64,000 nt of DNA from Limanda limanda (lineage: Eukaryota > Chordata > Actinopteri > Pleuronectiformes > Pleuronectidae), in assembly GCF_963576545.1 (NCBI RefSeq), contig NC_083651.1, positions 8,801,886 through 8,865,885 on the forward strand. Direction: 5' to 3'. The notes under the pieces were generated by a model. The model saw nothing but the letters and a program-made list of their open reading frames with translations. It ran no database searches and was not told the DNA's origin. Each line of letters starts with the position of its first letter. The first letter of the stretch is position 1. Positions 20,701-34,131 of the stretch are shown piece by piece. Both the position numbers and the translations under genes were made by a program.

Positions 20701-23700
20701 AGTGTTTAAACCTCTGTAGGAAACCCACAGCATTCTGAGCATGAAAACAGGGTGAGGTTTTCATTCCATCTCAAAGTAACACACACAACTGCCCACACCT
20801 TCAACTAGTAGAACGTGTAGCAAGAACACTAAATGCAACGTGCGCGGACAGGCACCAGGAAACTTGTTCGATTAGTTGGTATCATGTGGCTGTTTCCCAG
20901 CGGGCAGAAAATTAAGCTGCATCCGATCTAAAAATGACCTGAGAGCTAAAAGGTAAATAATAGGAAGCCTAAGCACAGCATGATACAGACGACCTGCTGC
21001 TGTTTATTGAATGGCTCATTCAGATGAAATGTCATACCTGCTGCCTCATGTGCCACCTGCTCTTCATTAAAGGAGCTTTCTCAACTCTGCGCTCCCAATA
21101 TACAGCTCAGTCACTACTGAGGCAAAGAGCAGCACAGCAATGAGGAGGAGAAAACCAGTTCAATTTCATATTATTCCTTAGCTTTCTCTTTCTACTGGAA
21201 ATGTATCTAACGTATCAGTTTAACCATGAACCCCATTCTCCTCCATGACCGGTTCTCTCTTTTATTAACACATGGAACTTGTTTATTTGCCCTTCAAGAG
21301 GGAATCAGTGCTTCTGAGTGTTAGGAACTGCGTTTATTACAAAGTCCCAGTGCACTGTCCTTCACATATGAGAAAAACAAAGTATGTATTGTGACATAAA
21401 GTAGACACAATATGTGTTTATGATTTACTTATTAATAAGCAAACTTACTTATTAACTTATTTCACTCTTAAAATACAACTACTGAAAGTCACGTAACAGC
21501 TTCCGACTATTCATTGTCTAAAGAAGCAAAGCCCTTGGTCAACAACCCAGAACAAAAGGTTTCAAGCGTTTACTGTATAACAGATAACAGTTAGTGGGTC
21601 AGCTGTTTTATGACAATATGAGGACAAATTCCAACTCAACCCTTGACACATGAAGTTGATAGCTAATAAAATCACAAAGACATCAGAGGAGGAAGAAGAC
21701 AGAATCCAGTTCACTATGACCACAAAGTCCTGATCCTGGGTCAGACACAGACACAGTCACATATGTATACCCACAGAATTATGTGAAATATGTGAGCAGG
21801 AAATTCCACTGTAAGCTTGGACAGATCAAACTCAGACAGACCAGCTGGTCTGCAGTGAAACCAGAAATAACAACCTCAGGCTAGACAGAAAGGATCCACA
21901 CACTTATTTTGATATTGTGTTACATGGACTGTAACTATAATTAGACGTTCAAATTCGACTCCAAACAAGGTAATTTATACCAAGTTTTAAGTATAAAAGT
22001 CCACCAGAAGTTGCTAAGCTAGTGAACATTAGCATTTCCAACGGTCCCTGAATGCACCTCGTCGGAAGCTATCAGCAGACATTTACAGTAAATACACGGC
22101 GGAAATGACCTCATTGAAAATAAATGTCGGCGCTTTCAGACACTTGGATGACACCCCGGGAGCAGTGTGGAGGCATGTTATGTTTATCTGTTGTTTTATT
22201 ATGTCAATTACAATAAATGTCTTATACGGTTATGTTTCAGTGGATATGTTGCAAGACTAAATTAATGATGAAGGTAAGCTGGCATTTGATTTGTAATTGC
22301 TTTGTGTAATGTTCTTAAAAAGCGATATTCTATATTATATCAACATACCTGTGAGGATGATGAGGGGAAAGTGATGCCATCGTCTTTCAGAGACTTGATG
22401 GTGGCGCCGATGAGGCTGAGCTGTGGATCCTTCTGGAAGACGTCTGCCCACTCCACCATCATAGCCTTTAGCTTTTCACACACCTTCGGGTGAGCCTACG
22501 AGGGACACGCACAAGAACAGCTGTGTTACTCTCTCCTGTGTTTTTCTCCGGGCTCTAACCGAGTTAATGACTTAACTGAAATGCTGCTGATCGAAGTTAT
22601 GTTCCTGCAACTGTTAACTTTCTTCACAGTGTGAGGAAGGACGTATGTGACGAGATATGGTTGAAAAGTAGGAATAGAGGAACATACCCTGCCCAGCACG
22701 GTCCGTACTTCAGTGGCAAACTCCCTTGAACATATTTCCAAGTGGAATATTTTGCCACAGTTCGACACACAGGCTCCCAGCAACTGCAAGAGAAGATTTA
22801 ACAGCTGTTTATATGCAAGAAAAAGATGGTTTTTCAATTTAATTCCAACAAGGAAAAAGGATTATTCTACCACTCATTAGTGAATTATTCAGAGCACATA
22901 TTAATGGCTGGTGGAGCTTTTGTAATTATAAATGGTTCCAATGACAAAAGCTCCTCAATTGTCTCAATGAATGAGCACAGGAATCTAAAAATAGCAAAGA
23001 GCATATTCGCTCATGATGACTCAGACAGAGAAACAGCTCCCTTAGTCCTCATCTGAGTTGAATCCTCCAGGTGTAAGACGTTACACTTTCATGTACGGCT
23101 TGAATGGTGGAAATATTGGATAAAATGCAGTTTATCTGCATGTCAACCTATTAGTCAACACCTACTTTATAAGCCTAAATGGAAAAGAAGGTTTGACCCT
23201 CCTCACATCTGGTGAACTTCTGCAGATACAAGAACCTCTTGGTTGTTTGTCTCAACGAAACGATCAAGTTGTAGGAAAAAAGGATCATAGTTTCACATTC
23301 TATCTGTGATTTATGTTGATAAATTATGATAAGAAAGAGTTTTTGACGAACAATACGAACAGTGAAATTGACCTTTGACCTTTTGGATATAAAATGTTAA
23401 AACCTCATCAGTTCATCTATTTAGACATCTGGTAATTTGTCATAAATAGGTGCATTCATTTTTGAGTCACGGCTAAAAAACTTGTTTTTTTGTGAGGTCA
23501 GGGTGAACTTTGAAGCCCCGGTCTAATCACTTCATCCTTGAGTTGATGGATGCCGACCAAAATATATAATATCCATCGCCAACGTGGTTTGTTATAGCCA
23601 TGGTACTGTACATTAACGCCTGGACATACGTTTTAACCCTGGTAGGGTGACAATTATTGTGTCAATTGTTGCTTTTCTGAAGCACTTTGACATCTATATA

Positions 23701-25783
23701 TTTTGTAATTTTTGAGACAATATTCTCAGTCTGTGAAGCAGAGAGCGAGCAGACTCACATTGACGGCCTGCATGGAAACATGAGGGACTTTGTGATTGAT
23801 TCTCTTCACGATGCATCTCAAGCTGTCCTTTGGTCTGGAACAGATGAAAACAGGACGGAATGCATCGTTAGTACAGGAACTACAACAGAGCACAGAGATG
23901 TTCCTGCCCAGCACATGATCTGATAATATGCAAACTCAAAGTCCAATGCAAATGTGCTGTTCTTAAATAAGCAGCTCTTTCAACGACAGTGCTGTGCTTG
24001 TTATTTAGTTCCGTTCTTTTTTAGCTCACCCATTGGCTGTCGTCCCGATCTTGTCGCAGATGTCCATAATCAGGCCCCAGTCATCTGTTGTGTTGTTTTC
24101 ATTGGTTGCCTTCTCTGGAAATATATCAAACAGAAGCACATATGTTCCTGTGAGAAAATATCTCTGCTGGCATCGTGGCTGTTTGTCTTCAAACATAATG
24201 TGTTCATGGGCAGACATGCCAAGTGTTAAAGTAATGAATAGCTGCCATGTTTTAGAACGGGCTAATGTACTGAAGTCCGTCAGCATTTCACAACTGGGTT
24301 CCAGATCTTATTAACATTTTTTAATGCCGATTTGGTCAAATGAGAAACCTATTGCACTCAAACTTTAGGTGTCTTGAATCCTAATTAAGGGCATTAACAA
24401 ACTAACTAACTAGATTAAGGCCACATCTTCCTTAATAAAGGCCCCAGAGAAATGGTTCTTATAATGTTCAAAGCTCCTTTCCAGCTCTGTATTTATTTAA
24501 ACTGTGTAGTATCTTCAAAAAATATGTATTTTCCCATAAGTTAGTTAATGTCATTAAGACCTATAGACAGTTTTGTGTGGTTTTTGAGTCGATGTTGGGA
24601 TATTTTTACTTTTCTCTGTTTTATTGTGTGAACCTGACCTGAGTCAAGATTTTAAACCACACAGATCTTAACGCATGTCATCTTGTGATCACTTTATTAG
24701 GTGCAAGGCTTAACAGCTGCTACACTTATTAAAATGCACTAGTGCTATTTTCCCATAACATTTACTTTTGTAATGTTACACAAATGTGTATTAGTCAGGT
24801 AATTAGTCAGGTATTTTGTCAGGTAAAGAACCAACTGCTGCTTTGTAACATGTTAGCATGAAATCATTCAAACAGACATTTCTAGCTCATATTAAAATGG
24901 CACGAGACTCATCCTCACTCTGTATCAGTCAACTAAGCATTACAGTATTGTCTCGGGATCTAACAACTCTGGTGTTAAAGGGATGTGTAGGACAATGGCC
25001 TATAGGAATTTGGAATGACGTTTTATTCACACTGACAAGTATCCTTCATCGCTCATTAATCTGAAGAGTATTTCCTGACTTGTTCCGACAATAAAATATT
25101 AGATAATATTGGTATTGTAAATCCTTGAAGACCAGCATAACATTTTTAAGATTTAAATTGCTTGTTTTTAACGTTTAAAACCCTCAGATATTCACAGAAC
25201 TACAAACCAAACAAACATAAACGACTCATTATCAATATAGTTGATTAATTTCCTCCCATCTGACCCAAATCCTTCAAACTTCCATCTGTAACTTGTGATG
25301 TTGTTCATGATCAATTAATCTGCTGGTCCTTTTCTCATGAAATTGGTTAATCGTTAAAAGATTGTAATCCTAACATCTTGGGGGTTTGGATTAATTTAAT
25401 ATAGTCGATTATTTCTGTCTCTGACTATTTAACAGATATGACGTGATCTGTAGGTCAGGTGATCCAGTACATGAGCCCAGTCACTGTTTACATGAATCAG
25501 CCTTAAAGTTACGAATCAGTAGTTTATCCTGGTAAAAATCACTGATCGATACATATATCGGAAAACAATGGCGACCTGTCAGCTGGTGAAAGACACATGA
25601 ACAAAGTGAACCTTGTGGATTTACGGATGTTGTTGTGGCTTAAACACTGAGTAAACCGACGCTAGGCTAAGCTAATGTTAGCTCCCGTCGCTAGCTTCCC
25701 TCTGACACAGAGAAAAGCACAAAGAAGAAACAGCTTCACTCACCGACATCTTGGTCAAACGGGTTTTGGGAAAACAAAGGCAT
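15913..25783 (-). CDS. stam2: STAM2, ESCRT-0 signal-transducing adaptor (14 coding exons)
   Basis: Coding exons (minus strand, first to last) are 25744-25783, 24030-24114, 23759-23834, 22688-22783, 22349-22495, 20042-20108, 19592-19790, 18963-19057, 18739-18821, 18565-18652, 18384-18438, 17984-18131, 16394-16560 and 15913-16102. All junctions are GT-AG, phases agree, and the total is 1,536 nt, or 511 aa (human STAM2 is about 525). In order: a VHS domain at residues 1-148 starting [13 protein letters not shown]; a UIM near 165-182 (core AIELSLQE); an SH3 at about 207-262 (ALYDF, tandem Trp 241-242, GLFPSNF); a GAT/coiled-coil region at about 297-390; and a Pro/Gln-rich tail ending QQPLL. The family pairs with HRS on endosomes and sorts ubiquitinated receptors. 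STAM2 is preferred over STAM1 from remembered matches such as [11 protein letters not shown] and SLPPNV. A third STAM paralogue is possible. Confidence 0.93.
16103..18383 (-). other. stam2 introns 11-13 with AG microsatellite
   Basis: Apart from the exons at 16394-16560 and 17984-18131 this is intronic. Intron 12 (16,561-17,983) contains an (AG)n tract and a TGACGTCA octamer at 17,057-17,064. I see nothing else structured. Confidence 0.7.
17640..17782 (+). repeat. (AG)n microsatellite
   Basis: About 143 bp of almost pure purine on the plus strand, mainly GA dinucleotides with a few GACA and GCGA interruptions at the left end. Because stam2 is read from the other strand, its pre-mRNA would carry the polypyrimidine version. 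Confidence 0.95.
19592..19790 (-). CDS. stam2: stam2 exon 7: UIM end and most of the SH3 domain
   Basis: This 199-nt exon encodes residues 172-236 plus split codons. It starts inside the UIM ([11 protein letters not shown]) and runs through a Gly-rich linker ([10 protein letters not shown]) into the SH3 motif [20 protein letters not shown]. The SH3 is completed by exon 8 (18963-19057) with [10 protein letters not shown] and GLFPSNFV. The splice phases at both ends fit the neighbours. Confidence 0.93.
20109..22348 (-). other. stam2 intron 5
   Basis: A 2.2-kb intron without a recognisable exon. A 224-aa open frame at 19,893-20,567 runs through exon 6 into both flanking introns, but only the exon part resembles STAM. 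Confidence 0.7.
22496..25743 (-). other. stam2 introns 1-4
   Basis: Between exons at 22688-22783, 23759-23834 and 24030-24114 the DNA is intronic. The largest stretch is intron 1 (24,115-25,743). No further gene or strong repeat was recognised. The fish-typical GCTAAGCTAATGTTAGC motif occurs near 25,668-25,682. Confidence 0.65.
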
Positions 25784-26777
<994 letters not shown>

Positions 26778-29700
26778 ATGTCGGCAGCTGCTGCGGGGAC
26801 CAAGGCAGCCCACGGGGATGTGGCCCCGAAGAAGAAGAGGGGCCCCGGCGCCCTGGCCACGGCCTACCTGGTCATTTACAACGTTGTTATGACAGCGGGG
26901 TATGTAGCGTGTGTCCTCATGCTAACATGGCTCTAGTGTGTGTGTATGTGTGTGTGTGTGTGTGTCTATGTGTGTTGCTTTTGAACAAGACGAGACTAAA
27001 TGGCTGAACGATTTTCCTTTTCGAACTTTTCAGATTTGATGTTTGATTACGAATGTGCTTGTTTGATGCATATATTATTAGCATGAACAGTGCTAGCATG
27101 CTGTGTAGTGAAGTCACTTTGAATTAGCTGACGAACGGCTCACACAGATTAACGCTGATGAGCGTCAGACAACCACCTGCCCTGCACTTTAGTCAGACCC
27201 ACAATGACACGCACCGTGCAGACACACACCGTGCAGACACACACACACACTATGCAGACACACACACCATGCAGACACACACACCATGCAGACACACACA
27301 CCATGCAGACACACACACCATGCAGACACACACACCATGCAGACACACACCGTGCAGACACACACAGTGCAAACACACAGTGCAGACACACACACACCAT
27401 GCAGACACACACCATGCAGACACACACAGTGCAGACAAACACACACCCTACTACACAAGGACATATGGTGTGTTGTCTGCTGTCAGTGTTTTGTCTATTT
27501 GGCATTTCATATTGAGTTTTATATATTCACAATGTAAACATAAAACAAATATGGTCACAATGTAAACATAAAACAAGTATGTTCACAATGTTAACATAAA
27601 ACAAATTTGTTCACAATGTTAACACAAAACAAATATGTTCACAATGTTAACACAAAACAAATATGTTCACAATGTTAACACAAAACAAATATGTTCACAA
27701 TGTTAACATAAAACAAATTACCTTTTCAACTCTTAAAAAAGAGACACTTCTGCTATAAGACCTCACAAAAACAGTTGAAAAGATGCTTTCCAAAATTTAA
27801 TTCCAACCAGATTAGAATGAAATTCAGACGAAACCAGTTAAAGTGGATTCTGCAACAATGGTGGTAATAGATTAGAGCTGAGCGATGTGTCTAAATGTGT
27901 CACATTATTATTGGTTTAAATTTAAAGACACCTTTTTGCTCCGGAATGAAGGTTGGGTTTTTTTTTGAGAATAGAATGACAAACAGCAAAACTTCTTACA
28001 AGTCTGAGGTGGATCAATTTCTGATATAGTCCAGTTGTAAAAAATAAATATATTGATTAATTTATCATAAAATCTCCTAAAATCACTGAAAATTACCATG
28101 GGCATGTTTGTGAAGATTAAATCACTAATTAAGAAAGAGCCAGTTTGTGTGTTTGAAAAAGACATGACATGGACCACTGTATTTGCAGCACATTTTATTA
28201 TTAAAAAAAATCTAGGTTTCTAAATTAAGAATAGTTAAAGATTTCAGGGATTTGAATGAGTCAGCTTTGATTAAAACGGTTTAAAATTTGTATAATTTTA
28301 TATGGAGCTGTGATAAACGATAGATAATTTTCCTTTTTTGTGACATAATTAAACAGAAGTTCAGATCAATAATTACTCTGCACGTAACCTCCTAATTGTT
28401 TTTTAGTAATTATAAATTAACATCTTGGTTTTTAGATGCGTCTCATCATAAACTTCTTGTCTGATGTTTTTTTATTGGGCTGCATTTTGAATTTTTTAAA
28501 GTTAAGTTTGTATAAGAGTAGCCTGGATGTACACGCCCATTGTATGACCTCCACTGCCTCAGATAGCATAGCATAGATATGCAAATTTTAAAAGTAATTA
28601 CAAGTATCTTGGACCATGAACTGAAAACTCTCAGTTTTATCGCACTCATTTGCACCCTGTTGCACAATGGAGTGGTGGTTGTTGTTTGCTCTCTGTTCTA
28701 CCAGTTAGGTCACATTGTGTCTCTCTCAGTGTGGATGGGCCTCACACTGCTGGCTTTGTACTGAGCACGAGTCAGGGTGTCGTACACGTTCCCACTGCAG
28801 TATCTGCTAAGCAGGCCCGCGCAGTTTCTGCTGAACTGGCCCTTTTATTGATATGATTATTGGGGAAGTTTACATACGAGTGACATTCTTCAGTCTGTCA
28901 AAGCAAAGTGTGAAGTGAAACCTTTTCCTTGCTCCGGTCTGCTCAGCTTGTGCCTCCACCTGCTCTTTGCTGCAGCTGACCTCTGACCTCTCTGTGGAGG
29001 AAGACAGGTTTCACCTGAATGATGTAATGCATGACGTGACATTGTTGCCATGTTTTATTGATTTATATGTTGTGATTAAGGAACAGTTCTCCATCTAGAA
29101 AAGTACCCACATTGTTCAATATATACTTTGCACTTATATTTACACAAAAATCGAACCCCATTTCATCACATGACTTAAGTTATTGAGTAGAATATTAACA
29201 ATAGAACAGTGTTGTCGATATAACCTACCAATTTTAGGAGACGGAACATATTGTATATCTGAGTTTGTGTATATTTATATCAATGATTTCTTAGATTACA
29301 TGCAATCCTTCTACTTAAAACAGCGAATGCACACAAGCCGAATTCCAATTTCTGTCATCAGATCATCAGGTAGTGGTTGGGGAAAAAAAAGATTTTGTTC
29401 AGTATCGCGATATTTTGCGCCAGCGATTATATCGATACTGTAGCACAAAGTATTGCAATATTTTTTAATATTTATTTACAATTATATACGTAACAGCCCC
29501 TGGCTGGCAAAGCATGACGAGGAGAGTTTCAGACTTTAAAAGATACCTAGTGTGTATGCGGAAAGGATGTTCTCCACTGCAGGAGATATAGTAACGGCCC
29601 AGAGGAGCACTTTAACATCTGAGCATGTTGACCAACTCATTTTTCTGAACAAAAATGGCAATATTCCCAAATGAATTTAACATTTTGGGTCATGACCTTG

Positions 29701-32700
29701 CAGGTCTCAATTTGATCGAAGCTCTAGGTTACTCTTATTTATATGATTGAGCTCAGTGTTCATGTCAGAGGTCTCCTATTCAGAAAATAATTACAAAGGT
29801 CCTGTGTCCTGAATGTTCAAGGACAAAGTTTTTGCACTACCCTTTCTTAGTTTTGCACTTCAGTTAATGTGTAGAAGTTGTTGTTGTTAATGTTGTTGGC
29901 AGAATTAAATGTGATATTTGAAGTGAGTTGAGCAGTCTTATTTTCCTCATTTTTTGTAATGCCTTTGAATAATATGGCGGACATGAATCGCAATATATCG
30001 CAGAATCGAATCGCAATACTTGCAGTATCGCAATATATCGCAGAATCGCAATACTATTTTTGCCAATTCCCACCCCTATCATCAGGTAGATGTTTTTATT
30101 TTGACATGTTTGTCCTCTGTTGTCCAGGTGGCTGGTGATCGCTGTGGGTCTGGTCAGAGCTTACCTGGCCAGAGGAAGCTACCATGGGCTGTACTACTCT
30201 ATAGAGAAGCCTCTGAAGTTCTTTCAGACTGGAGCTATTCTGGAGGTGAGATGAGCACCAACGGCTGAGTGATACAGACACAATATATTTCATTAAACAC
30301 ATTATGTATATATGATGAGACTTTATTTCAAATACATATAGAACAGCATTCGGTAGAGCGCATACCTCCACCAAGTCCCAACAGTCCCCTTATGAGACCA
30401 CATTTAAATTCACTAGTTCACTAATTTTTGTATTTGGATCTTAACCAAATGTCCCACTCTCCTAAAAAAGACAGTTTCCCCCCCCCCCATCAAGATCCAT
30501 AATCATTTTCATTACATCAAAAAGGAAGATGTCAAAAAAATAAACATCATCAGGTTGATAAAATCCGTTTGAGTGTGGATGTGCGGTGGGTTCCACAGGC
30601 CTGTTATCTGTCCAGTGTTTGGTATGTGCTCTGTAACATCTCAGCGTGGTATGTCCGGCTGATACACATTGAGACACACGTGTGTCCTGCAGTGTGGAGG
30701 CTGAGCAAATGAGGTGTTTCAGGGATCCTGTCCAGACTCACTGTAGCTTAGTAAGAGGAGATTCGTTTTCATTCATGAAATGGTCTGTGCACAGATCGAA
30801 CGCCACATGTTATAAATCGATGTTTAGGGCATCAGTCGCTTTTGTGAATTGGAAAACAATCATCACATAATTTAGAAATAGACAATGAGTTTATGTGTAA
30901 TAAAGTTGTGCAATACATTAAAAAAACATTCAACTTGAGACTATAAATAGGAAATCGATGATAATATTGAAAATGAGCATGATTTAACTGTATTAATTCA
31001 AATGATTTCCAGGAATGTATGAGAGAAAACAAACAATTAACCACAAGCAGCAGCATTTAAGAGCATTTTGACTAATTTTCTCTTATCTCCTCCTTTCACA
31101 GATAGTGCACTGTGCCGCAGGTGAGTCTTTCTTCAGCCTCCACCCTCCAAAGCAGTGACTGATATCTTTATATTATAATGTGGACTGGCCCCATTCTATT
31201 GGTGACTGGTCAGATTTAATTTGAAGATGTTTCTCAGATGCACAGGAAGTGCAGACAAACTGAAGCTTTTCATATTTCAAGTGTTTGCCAGAGCCATAGT
31301 TGAGAAGCTGACGACTCTCATGGTGTTAGTGTGATGAGTTCACAGTCATGTCGTTCATTATCTGGTATTTGGAGCTAAAGCTAGCTGACTTTTCCCAGTC
31401 TGAGCATTTACACTCACACTCACACACACATTCACAGATATCAAGTGTGTGTCTTTTGCCTCGTATCTCAGGAATTGTACCGTCCTCAGTGGTCCTGACC
31501 GGATTCCAGGTCATGTCCCGGGTGTTCCTCACCTGGGCTGTCACCCACAGTGTCAGAGAGGTAAGATGAGTTTCTCTCCAGTCACACACACATTTCATTA
31601 TACACTCTTTCTAATTCTTTCAAGCCATTTTCAGACATGCACTCCTGTTCGGAATATTGGGGATTCAGACATTTTCCGAGTTTTCTTTTGACACATGAAG
31701 AACAGCAGGAAACTGTCCAAATCAGACACGTTCACAACAACAAGAAAATGTCATAAACATTTGGGTGAAGAGTCGTGCCTGAGTAGAGCAGCAAGTAGGG
31801 CTGCACGATATATCGAAAATCTATCGCCATCGCGATATTAACGTGCGCGATAGACGTATCGCAAAAGACGGCAAAAACTGCGATAAATGATTGAATGAGA
31901 AATGGCTTCATGTTCAATAGTGACCAGTTGATTTACTGTTTGCCCTGTTGATAGATTTGGATTGGATTAGATTGGAGAGGAGTAAATGTGTAAGTAATGT
32001 CAGACGGTCTTGCTGTAGAGTTGCAGGAATGAATCTAGTGAATAACCTATGATGTTTTAATGTTGTGTTCCTTTTGTTTGTCTATTGTATGATGTACTAA
32101 CACGTTTTTCTCTCATTCATTTTAAATGTGTATGTGTATGGAAACTGCATATAGACTGTAAGTGTGTGTCAGGGATTGCGTCTTTTATTTCTTTAACATC
32201 CTAATGCATCAGCTTTAACCTAATATCTGATGATGGAGACCAGCAGCCTGCAGTGTGATCTGATTTCAAACAGCATGGTTCTGCGATGAAGAGTCTCGAT
32301 TATCCAACAGCAGATTAACTACCGCAGCATGATGCATGCTCCCCACTCGTTCCTCCTCCCATCATCCTTTGTGTTTTGTGCAGGTGCAGAGCGAGGACAG
32401 CGTGCTGCTGTTCGTCACAGCCTGGACTGTCACAGAGATCATCCGCTACTCCTTCTACACCTTCAGCCTGCTCAACCACCTGCCATACCTCATCAAATGG
32501 GCCAGGTAGGAAAACGTCTGTTAACTTGCATCACACCCACTTGAAATGTTGTGCTGTTTCCACTGAACAAATCTTTATCTCCTTACGTGCCTGGAGGGAT
32601 TCATGTGCATCTACAAGCAGAGCAACAGTTGTCAAGTTCCTCCCTCCCCACAGTCTTTGTTGCCAGCTAGCAAATGAGATCGTCGCTATGTTGGTATTCA

Positions 32701-33874
32701 ACTTTTAGCTTGAGTTGCACCCTGAGAGACGGAAAAACTGCTCATTCACCCGTTTGTAGTTAATAGGAGAGAGATCATTTTATCTTCTCCCTTTGATAAC
32801 TATTCTCTGTGCAGGAGAAAAGCCGCTCAGTGTATCTCATGTTTAATTGCAAAGCTTTCTCCTCTCAAGGCCTGATCCCTCAACAGTTCTAGTATTAACC
32901 ATGTAGAGGCAGTTACATCCTTTTCATTTACATTCTTGCAAAGCGGCAGATTGTAAAATATTTATATCACAGGGTATTTAGAGTTTAATGTAATGTTTGT
33001 GCTATTGTCTCATAATTTTATGTTTTTTTGGGATGAAAAGTGGAAATGCAGCCGTTTCTTTCTTTCTTTAATGTGTTTCCATTAGAATTGGCACCAGGTC
33101 TTTAATCAAATTCACAGTTTTTCTTTAAAATACACTGATTGGTCTGTGTTTACTCAAACCATTGCCCTACTTATTAATTGTTGTGGTGCAAACACCAAGA
33201 TATAAAATCCATATCATGCATATCTCAATCATTGTTTTGCTATTGATACCAGCTATACTACCCTCCCCTCATGTAGCATAACAACTGGTTAAATTGTTTT
33301 CCTTCTCTCTCTCTCAAACCCCTCTGCTGCAGGTACACCTTCTTCTTCGCGCTATATCCTATGGGAGTGACCGGGGAGTTGCTGACTATCTATGCAGCTC
33401 TGCCGTATGTGCAGAAGACGGGCCTGTACTCCGTCACTCTTCCCAACAAGTACAACTTCTCCTTCGATTACCACACCTTCCTCATCCTCGTCATGATCTC
33501 CTACATTCCCCGTAAGTCAACAAGCAGATGTTACTTTTTCACCCTTTTGTGATAATGAAAACACGCAGCATCAATCCTGTTCTTCCAGTAAGAATGCACT
33601 CAAAATCACAAATATACAGAGCCCTGCTAAAGAAAAATTTACATTTTCTTATCTTCTTTCTTCACTAGAGGAAAATGTCTCCCATTTTCCAATGAATACC
33701 AATTTGCAATATATAAAAACAAGTCTCTTTTGTTGAAGTTTGATGTTAAAGTCTTTATTTCACATACTGATCCCCCTCTGCCTCCCCTCAGTCTTCCCCC
33801 AGCTTTACTTCCACATGATACGACAGAGGAAGAAGGTCCTGGGCCACATAGACGACTACAGCAAAGTGGAGTGA
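26778..33874 (+). CDS. hacd2: HACD2, very-long-chain (3R)-3-hydroxyacyl-CoA dehydratase (7 exons)
   Basis: Exons are 26778-26899, 30128-30245, 31102-31120, 31472-31560, 32384-32505, 33333-33511 and 33792-33874. All junctions are GT-AG with agreeing phases; the total is 732 nt, or 243 aa (human HACD2 is about 254). The protein is a multi-pass ER membrane enzyme for the third step of fatty-acid elongation, dehydrating 3-hydroxyacyl-CoA to trans-2-enoyl-CoA. The motif YPMGVTGE places the catalytic Tyr at 165 and Glu at 172, seven apart as in yeast Phs1. Remembered matches to HACD2 include [39 protein letters not shown] and [19 protein letters not shown]1 fits less well. The ATG is preceded by a GC-rich leader. 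Exon 3 is only 19 nt. Confidence 0.95.
27205..27440 (+). repeat. Minisatellite, ~17-bp unit
   Basis: Repeats of ACCATGCAGACACACAC and GTGCAGACACAC variants, about 235 bp in all. The period is mostly 17 bp with 11-16 bp units mixed in. Open frames on both strands are by-products. Confidence 0.92.
27527..27720 (+). repeat. Minisatellite, seven 28-bp units
   Basis: TCACAATGTTAACACAAAAC recurs at 27527, 27555, 27583, 27611, 27639, 27667 and 27695, exactly 28 bp apart, with few substitutions (TAAACATA versus TTAACACA). Confidence 0.95.
29371..30078 (+). mobile_element. Non-autonomous hAT-type DNA transposon with 8-bp target duplication
   Basis: The 708-bp element lies between two copies of TCATCAGG (29363-29370 and 30079-30086), the 8-bp duplication expected for hAT. 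Its ends are imperfect inverted repeats (TAGTGGTTGGGG against CCCACCCCTA). It has internal CGATAT/ATCGCAATA-rich arms at both ends and contains only the tail of a transposase, so it is an internally deleted, non-autonomous copy. Confidence 0.85.
29546..29674 (+). pseudogene. hAT transposase C-terminal fragment
   Basis: 42 codons and a stop read [20 protein letters not shown] followed by a [14 protein letters not shown] stretch and end at IPK. This is the hAT C-terminal dimerisation motif (usually SERVFSTAG...). The frame is closed by a stop just upstream and most of the transposase is absent, so it is a dead remnant within the surrounding element. Confidence 0.88.
30246..31101 (+). other. hacd2 intron 2 with repeat fragment
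   Basis: Intronic. It contains a copy of the interspersed family near 30,349-30,530, including a C10 run, and otherwise nothing recognised. Confidence 0.7.
30349..30530 (+). repeat. Interspersed repeat copy (5' part)
   Basis: It begins GGTAGAGCGCATACCTCCAC and continues CAACAGTCCCCTTATGAGAC, both shared with the copy at 34,318; a later CATCAAGATCCATAATCATT echoes the copy at 35,320. The right end is unclear. Confidence 0.65.
31121..33332 (+). other. hacd2 introns 3-5
   Basis: Between the exons at 31472-31560 and 32384-32505 this is intronic. Apart from the hAT-like end at 31,796 nothing was recognised. Confidence 0.65.
31796..31895 (+). mobile_element. Possible hAT-derived element end
   Basis: It starts TAGGGCTGCACGATATATCG, typical of fish hAT termini, followed by an ATCG/GCGATA-rich stretch. 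I cannot find a matching second end or target duplication. Confidence 0.55.
33333..33511 (+). CDS. hacd2: hacd2 exon 6: catalytic segment
   Basis: This 179-nt exon encodes the end of one membrane helix, the YPMGVTGE motif with catalytic Tyr165 and Glu172, and the segment [20 protein letters not shown] through [19 protein letters not shown]. Both active-site residues are present, so the enzyme should be active. Confidence 0.94.
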
Positions 33875-34131
33875 GCTGAACAGTATTTCCGCAGAAAATG
33901 AAAAACCAAAACAACCGAGAGAAGAGGAACTAAATCGCATCTGATTTACATAAAACCCCGGCAGTTTTCAAACTGCCAGAGCTGACCTGGCAGACGATCA
34001 AATTATCAAGCAAAGTTATTATTATTACTTTTTCTCTTACAGCTGTTGTCTGGTTTGTATAAATGCTCACTAATGAACGAACTGGTGTTATTTTTTTGGT
34101 TGTTTTGATGTTTTCATTCATGAACTATCAG

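Larger units (their letters stand above)
26900..30127 (+). other. hacd2 intron 1
   Basis: A 3.2-kb intron holding two minisatellites and a 708-bp hAT-type element, described separately. Nothing coding for the host was recognised. Confidence 0.8.

Noticed and set aside
27149..27565. Cys/Val- and His/Thr-rich frames at 27.2-27.5 kb
   Set aside because: They are all frames of the 17-bp minisatellite; stop-free because the unit lacks stop codons.
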